Source: an uncultured Oscillospiraceae bacterium
GTDB lineage: Bacteria > Bacillota > Clostridia > Oscillospirales > Oscillospiraceae
Reading direction: 5' to 3'
NCBI GenBank assembly: GCA_934572465.1
Contig: CAKTLG010000022.1
Location: 1 to 32,669, forward strand
Length of the DNA: 32,669 bases
In this document: positions 1 to 7,122 of the stretch, one piece after another
How the letters are laid out: each line of letters opens with the position of its first letter
How positions within the stretch are numbered: the stretch's first letter is position 1
Notes under the pieces: model-generated
Database searches by the model: none
Seen by the model: the letters and a program-made list of their open reading frames with translations, nothing else
What the model was told of the DNA's origin: nothing
Made by a program: the position numbers and the translations under genes

Positions 1-1307
1 ACGTATTCCGCCTGGATCTGGTCGATGCCGAAGCCGATCATCAGGTTCGGCACGACGTCGGCCTCCTTTTCCGTCTCGCGGATGATCTGGATGGCCTTGT
101 CGATGTCAAGCAGGATGCGCTTGAGGCCCTTGAGCAGATGCAGCTTGTCCTGCCGCTTTTTGAGCACGAAGTACACGCGGCGCCTGACGCTCTCGGTCCT
201 CCATGCGCACCACTCGTCCAAAAGCTCGCGCACGCCCATCACGCGCGGCATACCGGCGATGAGCACGTTGAAATTGCACGACGCCGTGTCCTGAAGCGTC
301 GTGGCCTTGAAAAGCTTCTGCATGAGCTTGTCGGGATCGGTGCCGCGCTTGAGGTCGATCGTCAGCTTAAGGCCCGAGAGGTCGGTCTCGTCGCGCATGT
401 CGGAGATCTCCTTCACCTTGCCGGCCTTGATGAGCTCGGCGACCTTGTCCATAATGGCCTCGGTCGTGGTGGTATAGGGGATCTCGTAGATCTCGATGAG
501 GTTGTCCTTTTTGTCGTAGCGCCAGCGGGCGCGCACCTTTACGCCGCCGCGTCCGGTATTGTAAATATCTTCAATGGCGCGCGCGTCGTACAGCACCTCG
601 CCGCCGGTGGGGAAATCGGGCGCGAGCAGCGTTTCGCTGATGCGCGCCTCGGGATTTTTGAGAAACGCGATCGTCGTGTCGCACACCTCGCCCAGATTGA
701 AGCCGCACAACTGGCTCGCCATGCCGACGGCGATGCCCTGATTGGCCGAGACCAGGATATTGGGAAAGGTCGTCGGCAGCAGCGCCGGCTCTTTCATCGA
801 GTTATCATAGTTGTCGACAAAATCGACGGTATCGGAATCGATATCGCGGAAAAGCTCGGCGCAGATGGGCGCGAGCTTGGCTTCCGTATAGCGGCTGGCC
901 GCCCACGCCATATCGCGCGAATAGACCTTGCCGAAGTTGCCCTTCGAGTCGACGAACGGGTGCAGCAGCGCGCCGTAGCCTTTGGAAAGGCGCACCATCG
1001 TGTCATAGATGGCGGCGTCGCCGTGGGGGTTGAGGCGCATCGTCTGGCCGACGATGTTCGCGCTCTTCGTGCGCGCGCCGGTCAGCAGCCCCATCTTGTA
1101 CATCGTGTACAGAAGCTTTCTGTGCGAGGGCTTGAAGCCGTCGATTTCCGGAATGGCGCGCGAAACGATGACGGACATCGCGTAGGGCATGTAGTTTGCC
1201 TCCAGCGTGTCCGTGATATGCTGCTCCACCACGTCCGCGTGCAGGCCCATGACGTTCGGGTCTGCGGCGCGGTGGGCCTGTCTGGGTGCCTTGTCGCTTT
1301 TTTTCAT
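1..1307 (-). CDS. parC: DNA topoisomerase IV / gyrase subunit A (ParC/GyrA family), C-terminus outside window
   Basis: Type IIA topoisomerase A subunit, which breaks and rejoins DNA through an active-site tyrosine. The visible 435 residues read leftward off the window. The N-terminal breakage-reunion domain is clear: PHGDAAIYD (residues 94-102) matches the quinolone-determining region, and AASRYTEAKL holds the catalytic Arg139-Tyr140 pair. The ATG at 1307 follows an AGAGG site. Two points are odd. The residue equivalent to E. coli GyrA Ser83 is Ala98, and no parE-like gene lies directly upstream, where a divergent csoR begins. GyrA and ParC cannot be separated without the missing C-terminal beta-pinwheel. 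I lean to ParC or a divergent clostridial paralogue because the sequence after the active site departs from typical GyrA. Confidence 0.9.
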   Translation of the reverse strand, partial: MKKSDKAPRQAHRAADPNVMGLHADVVEQHITDTLEANYMPYAMSVIVSRAIPEIDGFKPSHRKLLYTMYKMGLLTGARTKSANIVGQTMRLNPHGDAAIYDTMVRLSKGYGALLHPFVDSKGNFGKVYSRDMAWAASRYTEAKLAPICAELFRDIDSDTVDFVDNYDNSMKEPALLPTTFPNILVSANQGIAVGMASQLCGFNLGEVCDTTIAFLKNPEARISETLLAPDFPTGGEVLYDARAIEDIYNTGRGGVKVRARWRYDKKDNLIEIYEIPYTTTTEAIMDKVAELIKAGKVKEISDMRDETDLSGLKLTIDLKRGTDPDKLMQKLFKATTLQDTASCNFNVLIAGMPRVMGVRELLDEWCAWRTESVRRRVYFVLKKRQDKLHLLKGLKRILLDIDKAIQIIRETEKEADVVPNLMIGFGIDQIQAEY

Positions 1308-1325
1308 GCGTGTAACCTCTGCTCT

Positions 1326-1350
1326 CCGGCATTCTCGCTTCAAATGCCGG
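1326..1350 (-). promoter_or_regulatory. Leader hairpin just upstream of the topoisomerase ribosome binding site
   Basis: Perfect 8-bp inverted repeat (CCGGCATT / AATGCCGG) with a 9-nt loop, between the predicted promoter and the AGAGG site of the leftward topoisomerase gene. It has no T-tract, so it is more likely an mRNA 5' structure than a terminator. Its function is unknown. Confidence 0.45.
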
Positions 1351-1368
1351 TCATACTTTTTCAAATAT

Positions 1369-1397
1369 ATTCTACCACATTTCCCCCCGCCGCGCAA
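1369..1397 (-). promoter_or_regulatory. Promoter for the leftward topoisomerase gene
   Basis: On the minus strand, TTGCGC (1392-1397) and TAGAAT (1369-1374) are separated by 17 bp, with a TGTGG run just before the -10. This is a sigma-70/sigma-A type match placed about 62 bp upstream of the start codon. Confidence 0.6.
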
Positions 1398-1413
1398 GAC
1401 CGCGCCGCGCGTC

Positions 1414-1443
1414 TTGACAAGACGGGTGCAAAAAGCGTACAAT
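1414..1443 (+). promoter_or_regulatory. csoR promoter
   Basis: TTGACA (1414-1419) and TACAAT (1438-1443) with an 18-bp spacer, 31 bp upstream of the csoR start. The operator at 1448-1463 lies over the expected transcription start, which fits autorepression. Confidence 0.8.
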
Positions 1444-1447
1444 AGGA

Positions 1448-1463
1448 ATACCCCAACGGGTAT
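1448..1463 (+). promoter_or_regulatory. CsoR operator 1
   Basis: Perfect inverted repeat ATACCC-CAAC-GGGTAT. It resembles the ATACCC...GGGGTAT sites recognised by CsoR-family copper repressors such as that of B. subtilis copZA. It lies immediately downstream of the csoR -10 and runs up to the GGAGG ribosome binding site at 1464-1468, so binding would block initiation. Confidence 0.75.
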
Positions 1464-1474
1464 GGAGGTGCCTT

Positions 1475-1750
1475 ATGAGACAGTGCATGGACGCGGAGAA
1501 CCTGCATCGCAGGCTGAAAAAGATCATCGGGCAGGTACAGGCCATCGACCGCATGGTGGACGAGGATGTGCCCTGCGAGGATGTGCTCGCGCAGATCAAC
1601 GCGGCCAAGTCCGCGCTGCACGGCTGCGGCAAGGTGGTGCTCGAGGGCCACATCCGGCATTGCGTGCGCGACGGCATCGAGCACGGCGACGCAGACAAGA
1701 CGATCGAGAGCTTTACCAAGGCGGTCGAGCGCTTTTCCAACATGGGCTGA
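1475..1750 (+). CDS. csoR: CsoR/FrmR-family metal-sensing transcriptional repressor
   Basis: A 91-residue all-helical DUF156 protein. Family members bind operator DNA as tetramers and release it on binding Cu(I) or another inducer. The Cu(I)-type ligand triad is visible as Cys34, His59 and Cys63 (contexts VPCED and EGHIRHC), which favours a copper sensor over the formaldehyde-type FrmR branch. The ATG follows GGAGG at 1464-1468. A strong promoter and a matching operator lie just upstream, and two related operators flank the next promoter. CsoR therefore probably controls both itself and the downstream P-type ATPase. The metal is inferred from the triad and is not proven. Confidence 0.9.
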   Translation: MRQCMDAENLHRRLKKIIGQVQAIDRMVDEDVPCEDVLAQINAAKSALHGCGKVVLEGHIRHCVRDGIEHGDADKTIESFTKAVERFSNMG

Positions 1751-1822
1751 GCGCAGAGGGCGCTCCCCTTTCGCGCGCCCTTCTTGCGGCGCTTTTTCAG
1801 CAAACGCATACAAGGGACAGGG

Positions 1823-1850
1823 AGCGGCCTTGCGCCGCTTCTTTCTTTTT
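1823..1850 (+). terminator. Rho-independent terminator after csoR
   Basis: AGCGGC / GCCGCT stem (6 bp, 5-nt loop) followed by TCTTTCTTTTT. It separates csoR from the independently promoted ATPase gene. Confidence 0.6.
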
Positions 1851-1856
1851 GTCCTC

Positions 1857-1907
1857 TTGACAACCTATACCCCCATATGTATAATAAGCCCATACCCCTA
1901 CCAGTAT
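1857..1907 (+). promoter_or_regulatory. Consensus promoter of the P-type ATPase with two CsoR-like operators
   Basis: TTGACA (1857-1862) and TATAAT (1880-1885) with a 17-bp spacer, a full consensus match. Two copies of the csoR operator pattern are present. ATACCC-CCAT-ATGTAT (1867-1882) sits in the spacer and runs into the -10. ATACCC-CTAC-CAGTAT (1892-1907) covers the start site. Left half-sites are identical to that of the csoR operator, and right half-sites are degenerate. This implies tight metal-relieved repression of an intrinsically strong promoter. Confidence 0.8.
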
Positions 1908-1925
1908 AGAAAGGAGCTTCTTCCC

Positions 1926-3791
1926 GTGAAACAGACAATGGAAAAGCTGGAGCATTTTTTGTCGCTTGGCGGCACGAAAAAGGACGTCGCGCTGCTCGCG
2001 CTCTCAGGGATCGCGCTGCTCGTCAGCATTTTTGATCTCGTCCCCCTGCCGTTCGACGCGGCGTGGGTTGCGATCGTTCTGTGCGGCGTCCCCATTATTT
2101 TAGAGGCTGTCATCGGACTCGTCACGGCGTTCGACATCAAGGCCGACGTGCTCGTGTCGATGGCGCTGATCGCCTCGGTCTGCATCGGCGAGGTCGCCTT
2201 TATCATGCAGCTCGGCGCGCTGCTCGAGGAGCTGACGGTCGCCCGCGCCCGCGCGGGCATTGAAAAGCTCGTCCGCCTGACGCCGCAGGCCGCGCGCGTG
2301 CTGCGAGACGGCGGAGAAACGGTCGTTCCCGCGGAGGCTGTCGAGGCGGGCGCACTGCTGCGCGTGCTGCCCGGCGAGACCATCCCCGTCGACGGCGTGA
2401 TCGTCGCGGGACAGACCTCGGTCGATCAGGCGGTGATGACGGGCGAATCGCTGCCCGTCGACAAGACCGTTGGCGACGAGGTCGCCTCCGGCACGGTCAA
2501 CCGCTTCGGCGCGTTCGATATGCGGGCAACGAAGGTCGGCGAGGACAGCTCCATCCAGCGCATGATCCGCCTCGTGCAGTCCGCCGACGCGGGCAAAGCC
2601 AGGATCGTCGGCCTTGCCGACCGCTGGGCGACATGGATCGTCGTCATCGCGCTCACCGCCGCGGCGCTGACGTGGCTCATCACCGGCGAGATCATCCGCG
2701 CTGTGACGATCCTCGTCGTGTTCTGCCCCTGCGCGCTCGTGCTGGCCACACCGACCGCCATCATGGCCGCCATCGGCAACGCGACGAAGCACGGCTTCCT
2801 TGTGCGCGAGGGCGACGCGCTCGAGCGCCTCGCCGCCGTGACGCGCATCACCTTCGACAAGACCGGCACGCTGACCTATGGCCGTCCCGTGCCCGTGCGC
2901 ACCGTGAGCGTCTCCGACACGCTGGATGCGTCCGCGCTCGCGCGCCTGATCGCCGACGCCGAGCAGCTTTCCGAGCACCCACTCGGCAAAGCCGTGGTCG
3001 CCCGCTATCAGGAGGAAAACGCCGCGCCCCTCCCGCCTGCCAAAGACTTCGCCATGCTCCCCGGACGCGGTGTCTCCGCCGCCGTCGAGGGCAGGGCGGT
3101 GCTCGCGGGCAACCGCGCGCTGCTCGAGGAGCACGGCTGCGCCATACCGGATGCCGCGCTCGCGCAGGCGGATGGGCAGCTCGCGCAGGGCTGCACGGTC
3201 ATCTACGCGGCGGTGGACGGCGCGTTCGCAGGCTTCATCGCCCTGTCCGACACCGTGCGCGAGGAAAGCGCAGGCATGATCTCGCAGCTCGCGTCCCTTC
3301 AGGTGCGGCCCGTGCTGCTCACGGGCGACCATCCGAACGCCGCCGCGGCCATCGCCCGCCAGCTCGGCGTCGACGAGGTCCGCGCCCCCTGTCTGCCGGA
3401 GGATAAGCTGCAATACATCCGCGCCTGCCAGAACGCGGGCGAAAAGGTCTGCATGATCGGCGACGGCGTGAACGACGCGCCCGCGCTCAAGGCCGCGGAC
3501 GTCGGCATCGCCATGGGCGGCGTCGGCAGCGACATTGCCGTGGACGCCGCGGATATCGCCCTTGTCGACGACGAGGTGAAGGAGCTGCCGCACCTCATCG
3601 CGCTCTCCAAGCGCATGATGACCACCATCAAATGCAACATGGCGTTTTCCATGACGCTCAATTTCATCGCCATCGCGCTCGCCATCATCGGCACGCTCGA
3701 TCCCGTCGTCGGCGCGCTGGTGCACAATGCGGGCAGCGTGCTCGTCATCACAAATTCAGCGCTGCTGTTAAATTGGAGGAAAAAATCATGA
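1926..3791 (+). CDS. Heavy-metal translocating P1B-type ATPase without N-terminal metal-binding domain
   Basis: A 621-residue efflux pump of the cytoplasmic membrane. Landmarks in order are TGES (172-175) in the actuator domain, CPCALVLATPTA with the metal-site CPC at 267-269, the phosphorylated DKTGT (311-315), SEHPLGKA, and GDGVNDAP in the C-terminal part of the ATP-binding region. The usual N-terminal HMA (CxxC) domain is absent. The last membrane segment carries HNAGSVLVITNS instead of the MxxSS of copper pumps, so metal specificity is uncertain despite the CsoR context. The GTG start at 1926 is chosen because AAGGAG (1911-1916) is well spaced; ATG 1938 is an alternative. The stop overlaps the next start (ATGA). 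Confidence 0.92.
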   Translation: MKQTMEKLEHFLSLGGTKKDVALLALSGIALLVSIFDLVPLPFDAAWVAIVLCGVPIILEAVIGLVTAFDIKADVLVSMALIASVCIGEVAFIMQLGALLEELTVARARAGIEKLVRLTPQAARVLRDGGETVVPAEAVEAGALLRVLPGETIPVDGVIVAGQTSVDQAVMTGESLPVDKTVGDEVASGTVNRFGAFDMRATKVGEDSSIQRMIRLVQSADAGKARIVGLADRWATWIVVIALTAAALTWLITGEIIRAVTILVVFCPCALVLATPTAIMAAIGNATKHGFLVREGDALERLAAVTRITFDKTGTLTYGRPVPVRTVSVSDTLDASALARLIADAEQLSEHPLGKAVVARYQEENAAPLPPAKDFAMLPGRGVSAAVEGRAVLAGNRALLEEHGCAIPDAALAQADGQLAQGCTVIYAAVDGAFAGFIALSDTVREESAGMISQLASLQVRPVLLTGDHPNAAAAIARQLGVDEVRAPCLPEDKLQYIRACQNAGEKVCMIGDGVNDAPALKAADVGIAMGGVGSDIAVDAADIALVDDEVKELPHLIALSKRMMTTIKCNMAFSMTLNFIAIALAIIGTLDPVVGALVHNAGSVLVITNSALLLNWRKKS

Positions 3792-3955
3792 CCACCAAGA
3801 TCATCGCGCTCGTCATCGGCCTGCTCATTCTGTGCGCGGGGCTCTACTACCTCAGATCCGAGGGGAAGGACCCCGAATCGCGCAAAATCTACACGACCAC
3901 AAGCATCATCGGCGGCGCGATCGCCGCTGTCGCCGCGCTGCTGCTTTTCCTGTGA
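3788..3955 (+). CDS. 55-residue two-helix membrane protein coupled to the metal ATPase
   Basis: A small protein starting inside the ATPase stop codon (ATGA overlap), with its own GGAGG at 3775-3779, so it is probably translated with the pump. Two hydrophobic helices (about residues 4-22 and 37-54) are joined by a charged, basic-acidic linker (LRSEGKDPESRK). There are no Cys, His or Met clusters for metal binding apart from one Cys in helix 1. I do not recognise the family. The position suggests a regulatory or stabilising subunit of the ATPase, but this is inference. Confidence 0.75.
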   Translation: MTTKIIALVIGLLILCAGLYYLRSEGKDPESRKIYTTTSIIGGAIAAVAALLLFL

Positions 3956-3962
3956 GCGCAGA

Positions 3963-4005
3963 AAACGCGGCCGCTGCCTTTCGGACAGCGGCCGCGTTTC
4001 TTTTT
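3963..4005. terminator. Bidirectional terminator between the metal operon and the ECF locus
   Basis: Perfect 14-bp stem (3963-3976 with 3986-3999) and 9-nt loop. It is followed by TTTCTTTTT on the plus strand and TTTTCTG on the minus strand. It can end both the rightward metal operon and the leftward ECF operon. Confidence 0.85.
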
Positions 4006-4520
4006 CATCGGTTTTCCGCGTGAAGGCGCTCCATGAGCTTCCGCAGCGGCGGCAGCAGCACAAAGGCGAGCACCGCGTTTGATACGCAGTGGATCACATC
4101 GTACGGGATGCCGGAGATCCACCACGAAACCGCCATCCGCCACCCGCCGATAAAGAAATAGGGGATGGCGCACAGCGCGCCGAAGCACAGCCCGTGCAGC
4201 CCCGCGATGGCGGCCCAGAGCGCGCGGCTCGTCTCCTTTCGGAACGGCAGCGCGGCGAGCACCGCGAGGGGCCAGACATAGAGGTACATCAGGTTCCAAA
4301 TGCCCGCACCATAGAGCGCGATCTCCAGCAGCGCGAAGCCGAAGGCGGGATAGAGCGCCTTCGCGCCGTATAGGATCGTCGCCAGCAGCAAAAGCAGCGT
4401 CACCGGATGCACGTTCGGGATGACGCGCAGGCTCTCCTTTCCCGCGACCATCAGCGCGCAGATCAGCGACAGCTCCGCGATCTCGCGCGCGGTCAGGCGG
4501 GCGGCTTTACCAGCCGACAT
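4005..4520 (-). CDS. ECF transporter substrate-binding (S) component, likely corrinoid
   Basis: A 171-residue very hydrophobic protein with about five or six membrane helices. An N-terminal RLTAREIAELSLICALMVAGKE segment and PNVHPVTLLLLL are typical of ECF S components. S components bind a vitamin and dock onto a shared EcfA-EcfA'-EcfT module, which is not encoded here. Its start overlaps the end of the DUF4430 gene by 14 bp, which implies translational coupling; its own ribosome binding site is weak. Because the pair lies behind a cobalamin riboswitch, the substrate is probably cobalamin or a precursor. That assignment comes from context and not from binding residues. Confidence 0.82.
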   Translation of the reverse strand: MSAGKAARLTAREIAELSLICALMVAGKESLRVIPNVHPVTLLLLLATILYGAKALYPAFGFALLEIALYGAGIWNLMYLYVWPLAVLAALPFRKETSRALWAAIAGLHGLCFGALCAIPYFFIGGWRMAVSWWISGIPYDVIHCVSNAVLAFVLLPPLRKLMERLHAENR

Positions 4521-4905
4521 TCAGCACGAAATCGTACACATCGCCGTCCGCGACGGGCTGGCTGTCCACGCCGAGCTCGGCGAACGCGCCGTTGACGCTG
4601 TAGCCCCACCACTCCTGCTGGCTCTCGTCGGCGGTCTCGCCGTCAACGGTCAGCACGTAGAGGCCGTACTCGCTCTCGGTACCCTCAATGAGATCCTCCT
4701 GCTCGAGCGCGCCGCGCAGATACTCCGCGTCGGTGACGATGGTGTAGGACGTGTCGTCGCCGTTCAGGTGATCGATGTTGACGGTGATCTCCTTGCCGCC
4801 CTGCTGGGGCGCGGGCTTGGTGACCTGCCAGACGATAAGGGCCGCGACCGCCAGCACAAGGACGATCACGAGGGCGATGACGCCCTTGTTGGTTTTCTTC
4901 TGCAT
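4507..4905 (-). CDS. DUF4430 domain protein, membrane-anchored, likely extracellular corrinoid-capture partner
   Basis: 132 residues: a short basic N-terminus, one membrane helix at about residues 9-27, then an extracellular domain ending in DVYDFVLNVGW. QQEWWGYSVNG and the DG-x-YDF ending are typical of DUF4430, a fold shared with the C-terminal domain of transcobalamin/intrinsic factor. No lipobox cysteine follows the helix, so it is probably a signal-anchored protein and not a lipoprotein. AAGGAG precedes the ATG at 4905. The gene is first in a two-gene operon with the ECF S component, about 125 bp after a cobalamin riboswitch, so a role in delivering a corrinoid to the S component is inferred. 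Confidence 0.82.
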   Translation of the reverse strand: MQKKTNKGVIALVIVLVLAVAALIVWQVTKPAPQQGGKEITVNIDHLNGDDTSYTIVTDAEYLRGALEQEDLIEGTESEYGLYVLTVDGETADESQQEWWGYSVNGAFAELGVDSQPVADGDVYDFVLNVGW

Positions 4906-4935
4906 AAAAAATCTCTCCTTCTTTTGTTCCGGTCA

Positions 4936-5030
4936 GCCGTACAAAGAAAGAAGAGACCGGCAGGCCGGAGAAACTCCGCCCTGCTGGGGAGTGTACTTTT
5001 TAGCCGAAGGTCCGCGGCGCTTTGTACGGC
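4936..5030 (-). promoter_or_regulatory. Candidate expression platform of the cobalamin riboswitch
   Basis: On the minus strand, a 23-nt hairpin (4961-4983; CGGAG/CTCCG plus CAGG/CCTG around a G-G mismatch) is followed by a pyrimidine-rich, U-containing run, as in a weak terminator. Around it an 11-bp perfect inverted repeat pairs CTTTGTACGGC (5020-5030) with its complement at 4936-4946. The first arm directly abuts the aptamer, so ligand binding could change its availability. The exact switching mechanism is not resolvable by eye. Confidence 0.5.
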
Positions 5031-5192
5031 ACTCGAGGCAGGTCTTCCGGCTCAGGCGTCCCCGTCCGTTTTCGCCTTCCCGGACTGCTCCAGTGGCATC
5101 ATGAAAACGGGCTCTTCCATTACGGCGGCGGCTCCGCTGGGGATTTGCACCCCGCTTCCCTGTTCGGCCGCCTTCCGGCGGCACCTCAAGTC
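5031..5192 (-). ncRNA. Cobalamin riboswitch
   Basis: Read on the minus strand, conserved aptamer blocks appear in order: GAGGTGCC, then AACAGGGAA, GGTGCAAATCCCC-GCGGAGCC, GTAATGG, a GCCACTGG block, GGGAAGGCG, and the closing GAGCCGGAAGACCTGCCT. These are the recognisable cores of the adenosylcobalamin-class aptamer, including the B12-box-like segment. It precedes the DUF4430 and ECF S-component genes and should lower their expression when corrinoid is abundant. Boundaries are approximate to a few nucleotides. Confidence 0.92.
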
Positions 5193-5269
5193 CTTATTGA
5201 ATTGTGCTGCGACAGGATATCACAAAACCCCCGCGCCGTCAAGCGGCGCAGGGGCGGAGTGAAAGCGCG

Positions 5270-5710
5270 CTATTTCCTCCAGTGCTCCAGATACGGCACC
5301 ACAGCCTCCATGTGCGCGCGCACCTGCTCGGCGGGCCACTGCTCGCTCGCCATGTGCGCCACGCAGAAGTCGATCAGCTGCTCCTTGCTGGAATACTTGA
5401 ACTCGCCGTCCGTATAGCACCACTTGCAGTACTGCTCGTTAAACGAGCCGTCCGGCTCACGGCTGAGCGTCGCATCCTCCAGCGGCATCCCGCAGCACTG
5501 GCAGATCAGCTGCCGCGGCGTCCCCAGCAGCGTGTTGATCGAAACGTCAAAAAGCCGCGACAGCAGCTTCAGCGTTTCCACATTGGGCGTCGTTTCGCCG
5601 GTCTCCCAGCGCGACACCGCCTGTCTCGTCACAAAGAGCTTTTCCGCAAGCTCGTCCTGCGAAAGCCCCCTCTGCGTTCTCAATGAAAGTAAAATATCCT
5701 TTGTTTCCAT
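5270..5710 (-). CDS. XRE-family transcriptional regulator with C-terminal zinc ribbon
   Basis: 146 residues. An N-terminal helix-turn-helix (LSQDELAEKLFVTRQAVSRWETG, about residues 16-38 overall) is followed by CQCCGMPLED...CKWCYTDGEF, a C-x2-C / C-x2-C putative zinc-ribbon domain, and an acidic-aromatic tail. ATG at 5710 is preceded by AAGGAGG; longer in-frame upstream sequence lacks a ribosome binding site. It stands alone between the cobalamin locus and the divergent isc operon, sharing a roughly 195-bp intergenic region with the latter. Its regulon is unknown; neighbouring control is possible but not shown. Confidence 0.85.
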   Translation of the reverse strand: METKDILLSLRTQRGLSQDELAEKLFVTRQAVSRWETGETTPNVETLKLLSRLFDVSINTLLGTPRQLICQCCGMPLEDATLSREPDGSFNEQYCKWCYTDGEFKYSSKEQLIDFCVAHMASEQWPAEQVRAHMEAVVPYLEHWRK

Positions 5711-5822
5711 ATAAGCTCGCCTCCTTGACAGCACTTTACCATAAGCGCTGTCCAAGCGCAAGCAACGCGCTGTTGCCCCTCGTGCGTTCAAAAATGATAA
5801 AGCCCTCATTTTCAAAAACCTA

Positions 5823-5851
5823 TTGACAAAGTAGGATTAAATGTGTATCAT
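5823..5851 (+). promoter_or_regulatory. Promoter of the iscS-iscU-mnmA operon
   Basis: TTGACA (5823-5828) and TATCAT (5846-5851) with a 17-bp spacer, about 55 bp upstream of iscS. No IscR gene or convincing IscR site is seen nearby. Confidence 0.72.
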
Positions 5852-5905
5852 ATAAACATACTTTAAAGATAGGTTTTGATTCCCGATACAAAGGAGCGAT
5901 ACGAT

Positions 5906-7096
5906 ATGACCACTGTTTACGCAGACAACGCCGCCACCACGCAGATGAGCCGCGCCGCCATCGACGCGATGCTGCCCTGTATGGAGACCGTTTACGGCAA
6001 TCCCTCGAGCCTGCACTCCCTCGGCCAGCAGGCAAACGAAGCATTGCAGGATGCGCGCGAGCGCATTGCCAAATGCCTCAACGCCTCCCCGCGTGAGATC
6101 TACTTCACCTCCGGCGGCAGCGAGGCCGACAATCAGGCCATCATCTCCGCCGCGCGCCTCGGCGAGCGCAAGGGCAAAAAGCACATCATCTCCACCGCGT
6201 TCGAGCACCATGCCGTGCTGCACACGCTCAAAAAGCTCGAAAAGGAGGGCTTCGAGGTCGAGCTTCTGCCCGTCGGCCCCATCGGCACCGTGACGGCGCA
6301 GCAGGTGAAGGACGCCATCCGCGAGGACACCTGCCTGGTCACCATCATGTACGCCAACAATGAGATCGGCTCCATCCTGCCGATCGCTGAGATCGGTCAG
6401 GTCTGCCATGATGCGGGCGTTCTCTTCCACACCGACGCCGTGCAGGCGGCGGGCCACGTCCACATCGACGTGAAGGCGCAGCACATCGATATGCTGTCCC
6501 TCTCCGCGCACAAGTTCCACGGCCCGAAGGGCATCGGCGTGCTGTACGCGCGTCAGGGCATCTTCCTCACGAACATCATTGAGGGCGGCGCACAGGAGCG
6601 CGGCAAGCGCGCCGGCACGGAAAACCTCCCCGCCATCATGGGCATGGCCGCGGCGCTTGAAGACGCCTGCGCCCACATCGACGAGAACGCCAAAAAGGTC
6701 AGCGCTCTGCGCGACCGGCTGATCGAGGGACTTTCCAGGATCCCGCACAGCGCGCTTAACGGCGATCCCGTGAACCGCCTGCCCGGCAACGTGAGCTTCT
6801 GCTTTGAGGGCATCGAGGGCGAGAGCCTGCTGCTGCTCCTTGACGCAAAGGGCATCTGCGCCTCGTCCGGCAGTGCGTGTACGTCCGGCTCGCTCGACCC
6901 CAGCCACGTGCTGCTGGCCATCGGCCGCGTACACGACGTGGCGCACGGCTCGCTGCGCCTGAGTCTCTGCGAGTGGAACACCGACGAGGACGTCGACCGC
7001 ATTCTCGAAGCCGTGCCCGAGGTCGTGCAGTACCTGCGCGATATGTCCCCGATGTGGAAGGACCTCATCAGCGGCAGAAAACAGTTCATTTTATAA
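5906..7096 (+). CDS. iscS: Cysteine desulfurase (IscS/NifS family)
   Basis: A 396-residue PLP enzyme converting cysteine to alanine and passing persulfide sulfur to acceptors. Visible landmarks are the N-terminal [15 protein letters not shown] with the PLP-stacking His101, [21 protein letters not shown] with the PLP-binding Lys203, and SGSACTSGS with catalytic Cys325 on the mobile loop. AAAGGAG precedes ATG 5906; an in-frame ATG at 5876 is rejected because it lacks a site and extends the conserved N-terminus. It is first in an operon with iscU (26-bp gap) and mnmA, so it probably supplies sulfur to both Fe-S scaffold and tRNA thiolation. Confidence 0.96.
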   Translation: MTTVYADNAATTQMSRAAIDAMLPCMETVYGNPSSLHSLGQQANEALQDARERIAKCLNASPREIYFTSGGSEADNQAIISAARLGERKGKKHIISTAFEHHAVLHTLKKLEKEGFEVELLPVGPIGTVTAQQVKDAIREDTCLVTIMYANNEIGSILPIAEIGQVCHDAGVLFHTDAVQAAGHVHIDVKAQHIDMLSLSAHKFHGPKGIGVLYARQGIFLTNIIEGGAQERGKRAGTENLPAIMGMAAALEDACAHIDENAKKVSALRDRLIEGLSRIPHSALNGDPVNRLPGNVSFCFEGIEGESLLLLLDAKGICASSGSACTSGSLDPSHVLLAIGRVHDVAHGSLRLSLCEWNTDEDVDRILEAVPEVVQYLRDMSPMWKDLISGRKQFIL

Positions 7097-7122
7097 GAAA
7101 GCGCATCAAGGAGGAACGAAAG

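Noticed and set aside
138..1445. Long plus-strand open frame over the topoisomerase gene
   Set aside because: High-GC antisense shadow; the opposite strand encodes conserved topoisomerase motifs in frame.
2100..3725. 541-codon minus-strand open frame
   Set aside because: Antisense of the P-type ATPase, with His/Asp/Arg-biased composition and no motif.
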